Shown: positions 43,347 through 51,673 of the stretch, one piece after another
Layout of the letters: every line of letters begins with the position of its first letter
How positions within the stretch are numbered: position 1 is the first letter of the stretch
Assembly (NCBI GenBank): GCA_039111535.1
Contig: JBCCIM010000016.1
Coordinates: 1-58,208, forward strand
Direction: 5' to 3'
Length of the DNA: 58,208 nt
Source: Bacteroidota bacterium
GTDB taxonomy: Bacteria; Bacteroidota; Rhodothermia; Rhodothermales; JAHQVL01
Program-made: the position numbers and the translations under genes
Notes under the pieces: model-generated
Seen by the model: only the letters and a program-made list of their open reading frames with translations
What the model was told of the DNA's origin: nothing
Databases searched by the model: none

Positions 43347-44162
43347 TTAGCCGCTAACCTTGCGTTTTATCGCATGCCGATCAAGCAAGTCGTCCGTTGC
43401 TACAGCATCATCCATCGTCATCACATCACCAAGTTGCCCGTCAACTAACTGCGGTTCTTCCACAGACAAGGACGCCGACATCCCAAGGGTTGCATGCACC
43501 TTATCTACCAGGACATTGAGCTTCTCTTTTTGCTTTTGTACCCAGAGCCCAAGCCCAAAGCGAAACGTAGCCATGCCCCCCACTACGCCAGCGATCACCA
43601 ATAACAGGCTCATGATATCAGAAACGCCGCTCCCATCCAGAAAAATGCCGGCTACCACGCCACCAATCATCACACTGAACATGTAGCCAATAAAGGCAAG
43701 CCCTGTATAGCCACGCCGGCCTTCAAGAATGGTTGACTGGTCTTTCTCCCGAATGGATACCAGAATTTGATCAAGCGTCGAACCCATGTCTTTGATTTCC
43801 CGCGACCATATGCGCGCGCGACCATCGTGCCGGCTGCGGCCTCTACTCCCAGTAGTACGGCGGATCGCCTCCACAGCTTCTTCCCATTCTTCGTCGGAAA
43901 AATGGCCATCGAGTACACGGACCATGTTAATGGAAAACGGACCACCCAAAATACCTTTCTCCGTCGCTGGTTTATCCAATTCAAGTGCCGCTGCACGCAA
44001 ACTTGCTTCGTCGATGCCAAATTCAGCAGCTATTTCGCCAACTTCTTCAATTGACAGGCCGTTGGTATCATTCGCAGGGACACCCTTCTGGATTTCAGTT
44101 GCGCGTTGTATTAGCGCACCAATTTCTTTTTCGCTGTAGCGTCGTTTGTCTCCCGTTGCCAT
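43347..44162 (-). CDS. Two-helix membrane protein with N-terminal helical (SHOCT-like) region, hypothetical
   Basis: 271 residues from the ATG at 44162 (MATGDKRRYSEKEIG..). The first ~65 residues (YSEKEIGALIQRATEIQ ... LSIEEVGEIAAEFGIDEASLRAAALEL) form a short helical module found at the N-terminus of several bacterial membrane proteins. A soluble middle follows, then helices near residues 157-180 and 185-210, and an acidic Asp-rich tail (DVMTMDDAVATDDLLD). No enzymatic motif. Divergent from the HAD nucleotidase gene, whose start is about 180 bases away. Confidence 0.7.
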   Translation of the reverse strand: MATGDKRRYSEKEIGALIQRATEIQKGVPANDTNGLSIEEVGEIAAEFGIDEASLRAAALELDKPATEKGILGGPFSINMVRVLDGHFSDEEWEEAVEAIRRTTGSRGRSRHDGRARIWSREIKDMGSTLDQILVSIREKDQSTILEGRRGYTGLAFIGYMFSVMIGGVVAGIFLDGSGVSDIMSLLLVIAGVVGGMATFRFGLGLWVQKQKEKLNVLVDKVHATLGMSASLSVEEPQLVDGQLGDVMTMDDAVATDDLLDRHAIKRKVSG

Positions 44163-44343
44163 TTTCTTCAGTTGCCGTAGTGTGTTTTCCGATATCCAAC
44201 TGTTTACGAGCAATGCAACAATCGGTTACGAGGGATTCTACTTGACACCGGGTGTAATAACTTTTAGTAAAGCCGGCAACCCGGTGTACCGTTTCATAGT
44301 AAACGACTCGCAATTCACATTACCAAGTCGAAAAAATAGTTAT

Positions 44344-45807
44344 ATGCCCAATATCCCGCTTAAAAGTGGCCTTTTTTGTAACCGCACAACTAACCTCAGA
44401 AGCATAGCAGCAGTAGGCTATGACATGGATTATACACTGATCCATTACGACGTAGCCGCATGGGAAGAGCGCGCGTACACGTATCTCAGAGAAGGACTCA
44501 AGGCCCTGGGCTGGCCGGTTGACCATCTGCGATTTGATTACGACATGGCTATGCAGGGCCTCATTATCGACCTGCAAGAAGGCAACGTGTTAAAAGCCAA
44601 CAGGTTTGGCTACGTTCGCCGTGCCTACCACGGCACCAAACCGCTAGACTTCAAAGCACAGCGTGAACTGTACCGCGGCACGCTTATCAACCTGAGTGAA
44701 GCGCGCTGGAAATTTATGAATACGCAGTTTTCGATTTCTGAAATCTGCATGTACATGCAGCTCGTTGAGTTGCTCGATGAAGGCAAACTCCCTCCTTCTG
44801 TAGGCTATGAACACCTGTATCGCTGGACGCGGCGCGTACTTGATGAAGCACATCTTGAAGGCCTGTTGAAGCAGGAGATCATTTCTGATCCTGATCGTTT
44901 TGTTGAGCTCGACCCGGAAATGCCGCTTGCGCTACTGGACCAACGCGAATCAGGCAAAAAGGTAATTTTGATCACCAACTCCGAGTGGAGTTATGCCAGC
45001 CCAATGCTCACCTACGCATTTGATCAATTTTTGCCAGGCGACATGACGTGGAAAGACTTGTTCGAGTTTTCCATTTTCGGATCGCGCAAACCCAGTTTCT
45101 TTGAAAGCAAATCGCCAGCTTTTGAAATCGTGGATGAGTCTGGCTTGCTGCGCGAACACAAAGGCCCGCTCAAAAAGGGGGGGATGTATGTCGGCGCCAA
45201 TGCCTCGCTTGTAGAAGAATCGCTCAATTTACCGGGAGAGCGCATTCTGTATGTAGGCGACCATATTTATTCTGATGTCCGGGTGAGCAAGAATCTGCAC
45301 CGCTGGCGTACCGCATTAATCATGCGTGAGCTGGAGGACGAAATAGATGCGCTCAGAAGTTTTGAGCAAGCGCAGGAAGAATTGTCCAGCAAAATGGTGC
45401 AGAAAGAGGAAATGGAAGCCTCCTATTCCGCACTCCGGCTTGATCTGCAGCGCCAGCGAAAAGGATATGGCCCGCGCTCCGATCGTGCGATGGATGAAAC
45501 CGAGCGGATGATGGTGAACTTGAAACAGGAAATCGTGGCACTCGACGAAACGATTGCGCCGCTGGCTTCATCAGCCACTACGCTATTGAATCCCAACTGG
45601 GGTTTGCTGATGCAAGCCGGCAACGAGAAAAGCCATTTTGCCCGTCAGGTTGAACGGTCAGCAGACCTGTATACTTCGCGTGTATCAAATTTTTTGCATT
45701 ACACCCCGTTTGTCTACCTCCGTTCATTCCGCGGGAGCCTGCCCCACAATCCAATAGACAGCTCTGACTATCAGGAAATCAGCCGAAGAACAACCGAAAT
45801 CACCTGA
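44344..45807 (+). CDS. HAD-IG family 5'-nucleotidase
   Basis: 487 residues from the ATG at 44344; the frame is open 66 codons further upstream, but that part overlaps the divergent neighbour and has no family similarity. HAD motif I reads VGYDMDYTLIHY (DxDxT) at about residue 28, and the late YVGDHIYSDV supplies the metal-binding Asp of motif IV. The layout matches the eukaryote-like cytosolic purine 5'-nucleotidase (HAD-IG) family, which removes phosphate from IMP/GMP-type nucleotides. A coiled-coil stretch lies near residues 340-400. Confidence 0.9.
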   Translation: MPNIPLKSGLFCNRTTNLRSIAAVGYDMDYTLIHYDVAAWEERAYTYLREGLKALGWPVDHLRFDYDMAMQGLIIDLQEGNVLKANRFGYVRRAYHGTKPLDFKAQRELYRGTLINLSEARWKFMNTQFSISEICMYMQLVELLDEGKLPPSVGYEHLYRWTRRVLDEAHLEGLLKQEIISDPDRFVELDPEMPLALLDQRESGKKVILITNSEWSYASPMLTYAFDQFLPGDMTWKDLFEFSIFGSRKPSFFESKSPAFEIVDESGLLREHKGPLKKGGMYVGANASLVEESLNLPGERILYVGDHIYSDVRVSKNLHRWRTALIMRELEDEIDALRSFEQAQEELSSKMVQKEEMEASYSALRLDLQRQRKGYGPRSDRAMDETERMMVNLKQEIVALDETIAPLASSATTLLNPNWGLLMQAGNEKSHFARQVERSADLYTSRVSNFLHYTPFVYLRSFRGSLPHNPIDSSDYQEISRRTTEIT

Positions 45808-45809
45808 GC

Positions 45810-46781
45810 TTAATCGAGCGACGCGAGGTATTCCCAGGCGAGGGCACCTGTACCCAACACGCCGGCATGGTCCTGCAGTTTTGAAATCACGATGGGCACC
45901 GGCTCATCCGTTGGGTAACGGAAAATGTGGCTGTTCACATGCTGCTTGAGCGGCTCCAGGAAATGACGGGCTGCATTGCTTGCGCCACCACTCAAAATGA
46001 TTTTCTCCGGTGCATATACGTGAATGGTACTCACCAGTAACCAGCCTAGCTGTTCAGTCCATACATTCAGTTCGTCCGTACACAGACGATCTCCCTGCTC
46101 AACAGCCACTATGATGGCCTTAAAATCCACGGTTCGAGGGTCGGTGAAATAAGCATCACTCAGCACAGACTCAATGCCCCGCGCCAGACCATCGCGTACG
46201 TTCATCGCCAATGCGGTAGCAGAACAAAACATTTCAGCTGTTCCTCGTGCGTTGGTGATACAGAGTCGGCCGCCGGCTTGTTGTACGATATGCCCCATCT
46301 GGGTGCCAAACTGGAGGTGCGGATCCCGGAGGATCTTCCCATCCAACATCACCCCGGAGCCTACCCCGGTACCGAGGGTGATGGTCACGGCCCACTTGCA
46401 GTCTTGTGCCTGTCCAAAAGCAGCCTCTGCGTAAATGGAAATACGCCCGTCATTATCCGCAATAACCGGCACACCAAGCCGCTGCTCAAGCTCCTCAACG
46501 ATAGGATAACCTTCAAGTCCTTTCACTTTGCCGGGCAGGTACACCACCCCTTTGCGGGGATCAACAGCGCCGGAAAAGGCAAGGCCCACAGCCTGCGGAC
46601 CCTTGCCATTTTCCTCGCTAATGCGCTCAACTTCTTCCACATACGTTTTGATCAGGGTAGCCGGCACCATGTGGTACCCGGAAGGCTGAATGCCGGCAGC
46701 ACCCACTTCACCAGTACGGCTCACCGCGCCACTCTTCAGCCGCGTCCCCCCAAGATCAAACCCGATTACATACTCTTTCAT
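45810..46781 (-). CDS. ROK-family sugar kinase, partial zinc motif
   Basis: 323 residues. ATP loop GFDLGGTRLKSG, catalytic ADNDGRISIYAEAAFG and TLGTGVGSGVML are intact. The zinc site reads GHIVQQAGGRLCITNARGTAE, keeping only one of the three usual cysteines. Ends two bases past the stop of the HAD gene (convergent). The SIS-domain gene lies 122 bases upstream on the same strand, so the two may act on one amino- or acetylated sugar. Confidence 0.9.
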   Translation of the reverse strand: MKEYVIGFDLGGTRLKSGAVSRTGEVGAAGIQPSGYHMVPATLIKTYVEEVERISEENGKGPQAVGLAFSGAVDPRKGVVYLPGKVKGLEGYPIVEELEQRLGVPVIADNDGRISIYAEAAFGQAQDCKWAVTITLGTGVGSGVMLDGKILRDPHLQFGTQMGHIVQQAGGRLCITNARGTAEMFCSATALAMNVRDGLARGIESVLSDAYFTDPRTVDFKAIIVAVEQGDRLCTDELNVWTEQLGWLLVSTIHVYAPEKIILSGGASNAARHFLEPLKQHVNSHIFRYPTDEPVPIVISKLQDHAGVLGTGALAWEYLASLD

Positions 46782-46784
46782 TTT

Positions 46785-46862
46785 GGTTGAAAGTTAAAGG
46801 TTAAAGGTTGTCTCACGACGTAATGTCGTGCGACAAGGTTGAAGGTTTTTGAGCTTGTAGGT
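46785..46862. repeat. GGTTGAAGGTT-type intergenic repeat with inserted hairpin, copy B
   Basis: GGTTGAAAGTTAAAGGTTAA starts the element; AAGGTTGAAGGTTTTTG (46835-46851) ends its core. Between them sits the stem TGTCTCACGAC / GTCGTGCGACA (46809-46819, 46825-46835; one mismatch, GTAAT loop). It shares GGTTGAAAGTTA and GGTTGAAGGTTTTTG with 58101-58130. Confidence 0.7.
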
Positions 46863-46903
46863 TCGCAATATGCTGAAGGACAAAACACGTTAAACTTTTT
46901 TAA

Positions 46904-47674
46904 CTAACGATACAGATGGGCGAGGCTCTTCCGGTAGGCTTCGTAGAAGCGGTCGAGCTGTTCGTCGGCGCTGGTGTTGCCTACAAACTGATGGCTGGGG
47001 AGCAGTTCGGGTTTTACGCCGCGGGCGAGCAGTTTTTCAGCTACATCAACGCGAAGCATGTTCATCAGCATCCCCCCCAATACCGTTGAGGTCGGACCGG
47101 TGCGCCATTCGAGGCCTTCCAGTTCGAGCAGGCAATCTCCTGGCGGGCAATGGTTGTTCAATACTACATCTGCGATATCGATGAGTTTTTTGCCTGAAGA
47201 ATGCGCCGGCTTCGAATTTTCGCAGTGTGGCCGAGATACAACACCAATCACGGGCATGCCGCGTTTTTTTGCACCTAGCGCCATTTCCACAATCAGTGGC
47301 CGGATACCGCTCGTAGAAATAAGAATAAACGCATCATGCGGCCCAAATTTAAAGCTTTGCAAAATCTCTTCCGCATAGCCCTCATACTTCTCAAGATACA
47401 GCGGGCCCCGCAACCCGTTCATGCCTACGATAGAAGCGTGATTTGAAACCGCCTGCTCTACGAGCGCATAGAAACCAACGAAGCCTCCCTGTCGCGGTGT
47501 AATTTCCTCGACCATCATCCGAGAGTGTCCTGCACCAAACAGGAAAACGAGCCCTCCGTTTGCAATACTCTCCGCACAAACTGATGCAGCAGCATCAATG
47601 TTGTCCATTTCAGATTCCCTGAGGTCATTCAGCAGGGCCATCGTTTTTTCAAAATACTCTTGTCCCGCGCGCAT
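46904..47674 (-). CDS. SIS-domain sugar isomerase-like protein (UPF0309-type)
   Basis: 256 residues. The phosphosugar-binding SIS fold is marked by VFLFGAGHSRMMVEE and ILISTSGIRPLIVEMALGAKKRGMPVIGVVS. The layout is that of the UPF0309/sugar-phosphate SIS proteins usually found with ROK kinases or amino-sugar genes. There is no etherase motif of MurQ. Probably isomerises or deaminates a phosphorylated sugar made by the adjacent kinase. Cytosolic. Confidence 0.88.
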   Translation of the reverse strand: MRAGQEYFEKTMALLNDLRESEMDNIDAAASVCAESIANGGLVFLFGAGHSRMMVEEITPRQGGFVGFYALVEQAVSNHASIVGMNGLRGPLYLEKYEGYAEEILQSFKFGPHDAFILISTSGIRPLIVEMALGAKKRGMPVIGVVSRPHCENSKPAHSSGKKLIDIADVVLNNHCPPGDCLLELEGLEWRTGPTSTVLGGMLMNMLRVDVAEKLLARGVKPELLPSHQFVGNTSADEQLDRFYEAYRKSLAHLYR

Positions 47675-47919
47675 GTTGTTTTAGGTTGGATGATTGATGC
47701 AGCCAGCTGCTGCGAATCAGCGAATTGGGTACCAGCTATACATTCTGTTCTACAGTGATGCCGGCGCCCGAAGTTAACCTTCTTCCCCCGGCAACGTCAA
47801 GCACTCAATAAACTCTTTACGTTGCAGCGCATTACAATAACACGTACCCTGTTTACTGCTGTTATCTTTTTGGGCTGTCTTGCGTATATCTCTTCTCCCA
47901 AAGCACTACAAATTTCGGC
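47675..47919. other. Divergent intergenic region
   Basis: 245 bases between the SIS gene and the VPS10/BNR gene, holding both promoters. I see no repeat or other recognisable element. Confidence 0.4.
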
Positions 47920-50900
47920 ATGACCCTCCTTCTTCTTTTGTTGTTGCTCACATGCAGCACTACCGTATTTGCCCAGGAGTCTGACTCGACAGACCAGTAT
48001 GCCGCCGCAATGCTACAACCATTGGAATACCGCATGGTTGGTCCGTTCAGGGGCGGCCGTGTCACTGCTGTCGCCGGCACCGGCGGTCATACGCCAACCC
48101 TGTTTATGGGATCTACAGGGGGCGGCATCTGGCGGTCTACCAATAATGGACTCAGTTACGCCAACGTAAGCGATGGATACTTTGAAGTAGGTTCTATCGG
48201 CGCCATTGCCATTGCGCCGGCAGATTCCAACGTGGTGTATGTCGGCACAGGGTCTGCCGGTATCCGTAGCAATGTTTCTACGGGAAAAGGGGTTTACAAG
48301 TCGCTGGACCAGGGGGCTTCATGGATCTACATGGGGTTGCCAGAAGCCGGCCAGATGGGCGAAGTTGCTGTACATCCACAAGAACCAGATATCGTCTTTG
48401 TTGCTGCACTCGGGCATGTATTTGGCCCAAACCCCGAACGCGGTGTTTTCCGCTCCATTGATGGCGGCAATTCATGGGAGCACGTGCTCTATGTTTCCGA
48501 TAGCACGGGCGCTGCATCCGTGGTTATAAACCCGGAAAACCCGGATGAAATTTTCGCCTCGATGTGGCGCGCAGAACGAAAGCCATGGACCATCATCAGT
48601 GGCGGTGTAGAAAGCGGGGTGTACAAATCTGTAGATGGCGGTGATACCTGGACACAACTCACAGAAGGCTTACCATCTGGTGTCGTTGGAAAAATTGACC
48701 TGGCCATTTCACCTGTAGACCCCTCTCGGATTTATGCCCTACTAGAAGCACCTGATGGCAAAGGCGGCCTCTACAGATCTGACGACGGTGGTGCTTCGTT
48801 TGCCTTTATCAACGACCAGAAAAGCCTTGTTTATCGCCCGTTTTACTACACCCATGTACACGCAGACCCGGTAGACGCTTCGGTCGTTTATGTAAGCAAT
48901 GAGTCGTTTTTCAAGTCAACCAATGGCGGCAAGTCCTTTGCAAGCATCCGGACACCACATGGCGACCATCATGCGCTTTGGATCAATCCGGACAACAACA
49001 GCTACTTATTCCAGGGCAATGACGGTGGCGCCACTGTCACCCTCGATGGGGGCAACACATGGTCTTCCATCAATAACCAGGCAACGGGTGAGTTTTACCA
49101 TGTCGTAGTCGACAACCAGTTTCCGTACAACCTCTACGGGGAGCAGCAGGACAATACGACCATCATGATTCCCAACCTGCCCCCAACAGCCAGCCGGCCG
49201 CTTGACCCCAAACAAAACTGGCGAGAGATAGCCGGCTGCGAAACGGGCCCAATCGCTGTGCATCCCAACAAGCCCAACATCATTTATGGCGGCTGCAAAG
49301 GACGATTCAGCAGATATAACCTGCAAACCGGACAGGAAAAGCAGTACTGGGTTTACCCGCACTTTAACTATGGCCACGCAGCACGTGAAATGCCGTATCG
49401 CTTCCAGCGGACAGCCCCCATCGAACTTTCCCCACATAACCCGGATGTGATTTACCATGCTTCTCAGTACGTACACAAAACCACAAACGAAGGGGTAAAC
49501 TGGACCACCATCAGTCCGGACCTGACCGCTTTTGAGCCAGACAAACAGGGCTTTTCGGGTGAGCCCATTACACGCGATATCACCGGCGAAGAAGTGTACA
49601 GTGCTATCTACCAGATTCGCGAGTCAATACAAGAAGAAGGCGTGATCTGGACCGGTTCAAATGACGGGCTGCTTTTTGTGACGCAAGATGGCGGGACCTC
49701 ATGGAATGACGTTACACCAGATTCATTACCGCCTGGCGGCCGCGTGCAAACCATCGATCCGTCGCCACACCGCGCCGGCAGTGCATACGCGGCCATTTAC
49801 CGGTACATGCTGGACGACTGGCAACCGTACATCTATCATACGGATGATTATGGCGAAACCTGGCAGTTGCTCACCGACAGCAGCAGCGGCATGCCCATGG
49901 ATCATCCGACACGTGTTGTGCGCGAAGATCCGGTTCGCCCGGGCTTGCTGTATGCCGGCACCGAGTTTGGGCTGTTCATATCGTTCAACAACGGTACAAG
50001 CTGGCAACCCTTCCAACAAAACTTGCCGGCAACGCCTGTAACCGACATCAGATTCCAGCGGGGCGACATGATCCTCTCGACGATGGGTCGTGCGTTCTGG
50101 ATTATGGATGATCTGTCTGCTTTGCGCTCACTAACACCAGAAATTGCGGCAGCTGAAACACACTTATTCAAACCAGAAGACATTCACCGCTTGCGATGGA
50201 CTGCTGCCCGCGTGCGCTTCGATGGCGCAGCGCCTGAATATCCGGACTATGGTATCGCATTCCACTATGCACTGGATGGAAAAAGCGATACGCCTTTGCG
50301 CTTGACCCTGGTTGGCCCAGATGGTGAGACGGTCCGAACCTTCACAAGTGACACCCTGGCATCGCCGGATACAGACCGTGAGCCAGGTATGGTACACCAA
50401 TATTTTGATGAACCGAAAACAGAATCTACACTGCCGAATCATGCCGGCCTGAATCGGTTTGTCTGGGACCTCCGACACTATGGCCCCGCCAGCCTCGACG
50501 CAGACGGACGCGGCGAACGCGGTCCGCTTGTTGCACCCGGAAAATACCGGGTGGAATTACAACGGGGAGAAGACCGGTTCACACAATCGTTTGACGTTTT
50601 GCTCGACCCTCGTGTAGCTGCTGATGAAGTAACGCCGGCTGACATTTCAGCACAGACCTTCCTCTCCCTCAAAATACGAGATCAACTAACCGCGCTGCGC
50701 AAAGCAGTAGCACAAATCCGGCAAGAACGGCAAGCCATTAAGGGCAGCGATAACGCCGAGACCCAGCAAGCTCGTCTGACTGCTTTAAACACGCTAGAAG
50801 AAGCCCTTATTCAGACACGCGAAGGGAAAGTAGGCGCCCAGCTCAAACCTAAGCTAATGCGCCAGTTCACGTACCTTTACGGCATGCTCAACGTGGCTGA

Positions 50901-51018
50901 CCAGCGCCCCGGTGAAGACGCCTACCTGCGACTGGCTGACCTGGAATCCCAGTTGGATGAACACCTGATTTCCCTCAATGACCTGCTAAATACCCCAAAC
51001 GCCGGTACGAGCGACTGA
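47920..51018 (+). CDS. Secreted VPS10/BNR-repeat (sortilin-like, glycosyl-hydrolase-fold) protein
   Basis: 1032 residues. Signal peptide ends TTVFAQ. The body is two six/seven-bladed propellers with about eleven Asp-box-like turns, among them GGGIWRSTNNG, GVYKSLDQGASW, GVFRSIDGGNSW, GVYKSVDGGDTW and FVTQDGGTSW. The last ~270 residues are a beta-sandwich plus a helical end (KIRDQLTALRKAVAQIRQERQAIK). The family is common in Bacteroidota; it is thought to bind or process glycans or peptides but catalysis is not proven. The stop codon adjoins the stop of the convergent DUF4395 gene with no gap. Confidence 0.9.
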   Translation: MTLLLLLLLLTCSTTVFAQESDSTDQYAAAMLQPLEYRMVGPFRGGRVTAVAGTGGHTPTLFMGSTGGGIWRSTNNGLSYANVSDGYFEVGSIGAIAIAPADSNVVYVGTGSAGIRSNVSTGKGVYKSLDQGASWIYMGLPEAGQMGEVAVHPQEPDIVFVAALGHVFGPNPERGVFRSIDGGNSWEHVLYVSDSTGAASVVINPENPDEIFASMWRAERKPWTIISGGVESGVYKSVDGGDTWTQLTEGLPSGVVGKIDLAISPVDPSRIYALLEAPDGKGGLYRSDDGGASFAFINDQKSLVYRPFYYTHVHADPVDASVVYVSNESFFKSTNGGKSFASIRTPHGDHHALWINPDNNSYLFQGNDGGATVTLDGGNTWSSINNQATGEFYHVVVDNQFPYNLYGEQQDNTTIMIPNLPPTASRPLDPKQNWREIAGCETGPIAVHPNKPNIIYGGCKGRFSRYNLQTGQEKQYWVYPHFNYGHAAREMPYRFQRTAPIELSPHNPDVIYHASQYVHKTTNEGVNWTTISPDLTAFEPDKQGFSGEPITRDITGEEVYSAIYQIRESIQEEGVIWTGSNDGLLFVTQDGGTSWNDVTPDSLPPGGRVQTIDPSPHRAGSAYAAIYRYMLDDWQPYIYHTDDYGETWQLLTDSSSGMPMDHPTRVVREDPVRPGLLYAGTEFGLFISFNNGTSWQPFQQNLPATPVTDIRFQRGDMILSTMGRAFWIMDDLSALRSLTPEIAAAETHLFKPEDIHRLRWTAARVRFDGAAPEYPDYGIAFHYALDGKSDTPLRLTLVGPDGETVRTFTSDTLASPDTDREPGMVHQYFDEPKTESTLPNHAGLNRFVWDLRHYGPASLDADGRGERGPLVAPGKYRVELQRGEDRFTQSFDVLLDPRVAADEVTPADISAQTFLSLKIRDQLTALRKAVAQIRQERQAIKGSDNAETQQARLTALNTLEEALIQTREGKVGAQLKPKLMRQFTYLYGMLNVADQRPGEDAYLRLADLESQLDEHLISLNDLLNTPNAGTSD

Positions 51019-51516
51019 TTAGCTGTTAACAGGTTTACGTGTTATCGGCTGGGCAAAAACAGCGCGGTAAACCATTGACGGGATACAGATATCCGTCAGC
51101 GCAACAAGGGTTGCCATGGCTGTTAGCGTACCGCCCCGAATATATCCCATAAGCAAGGCACCCTGTTGAAAACACAGCGCTGTCACACCTAGCCACACAA
51201 CACCAGTACCACAAGTAACCCTGCTGGGCGTCCCTCTTTTGGGGATGGGTCCGGTTTGTCGGATATACCGAATGAAGTGGTTGTAAATCAGGTCGAACGG
51301 ATGTACGGGAAAAATGGCTGCGAGTGCTGCAATCGGCATGAGTGCATACAAAAATACAGGAGAGGCCAAGCTGGTACCGAGCCCGGCCAATAGCGCACAT
51401 CCAGCAAAGGCCATTCTATTCCACGGCGCAATGGCTGACAGATTGGTAACCGGAACGGTATCAAATCCCTGGACATCCAGTCGGTGCAGCGTTTGATCAG
51501 AAATCTTCTTTTTCAT
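51019..51516 (-). CDS. DUF4395-family membrane protein
   Basis: 165 residues from the ATG at 51516; a longer frame reaching 51618 would cover the downstream terminator. Four hydrophobic stretches follow a soluble N-terminus (VQGFDTVPVTNLSAIAPWNRMAFAG). The length and layout match DUF4395, a four-helix family sometimes linked to thiol or rhodanese proteins; function is unknown. Lies between the VPS10 gene and the prolyl oligopeptidase. Confidence 0.7.
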   Translation of the reverse strand: MKKKISDQTLHRLDVQGFDTVPVTNLSAIAPWNRMAFAGCALLAGLGTSLASPVFLYALMPIAALAAIFPVHPFDLIYNHFIRYIRQTGPIPKRGTPSRVTCGTGVVWLGVTALCFQQGALLMGYIRGGTLTAMATLVALTDICIPSMVYRAVFAQPITRKPVNS

Positions 51517-51596
51517 GTTTATATCATTGAATTTAAATCGTGATATAAACAGAGACGAAAAAAACGCTGTTTTCCCCAAAAACAGCTCAAATATGT

Positions 51597-51643
51597 AAAA
51601 TCCCCAATCTTCAATCAAAAATTGATTGCGGATTGGGGATTTT
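51597..51643 (-). terminator. Terminator of the prolyl oligopeptidase gene
   Basis: AAAATCCCCAATC / GATTGGGGATTTT (13 bp perfect) encloses a second stem CAATCA/TGATTG. On the minus strand it reads GATTGGGGATTTT as the second arm. It lies 31 bases past the oligopeptidase stop. A second hairpin GCTGTTTT-CCCC-AAAAACAGC is at 51566-51586. Confidence 0.85.
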
Positions 51644-51673
51644 CAAATTCCGACTGGAGCGTTTAGCGCGTTC

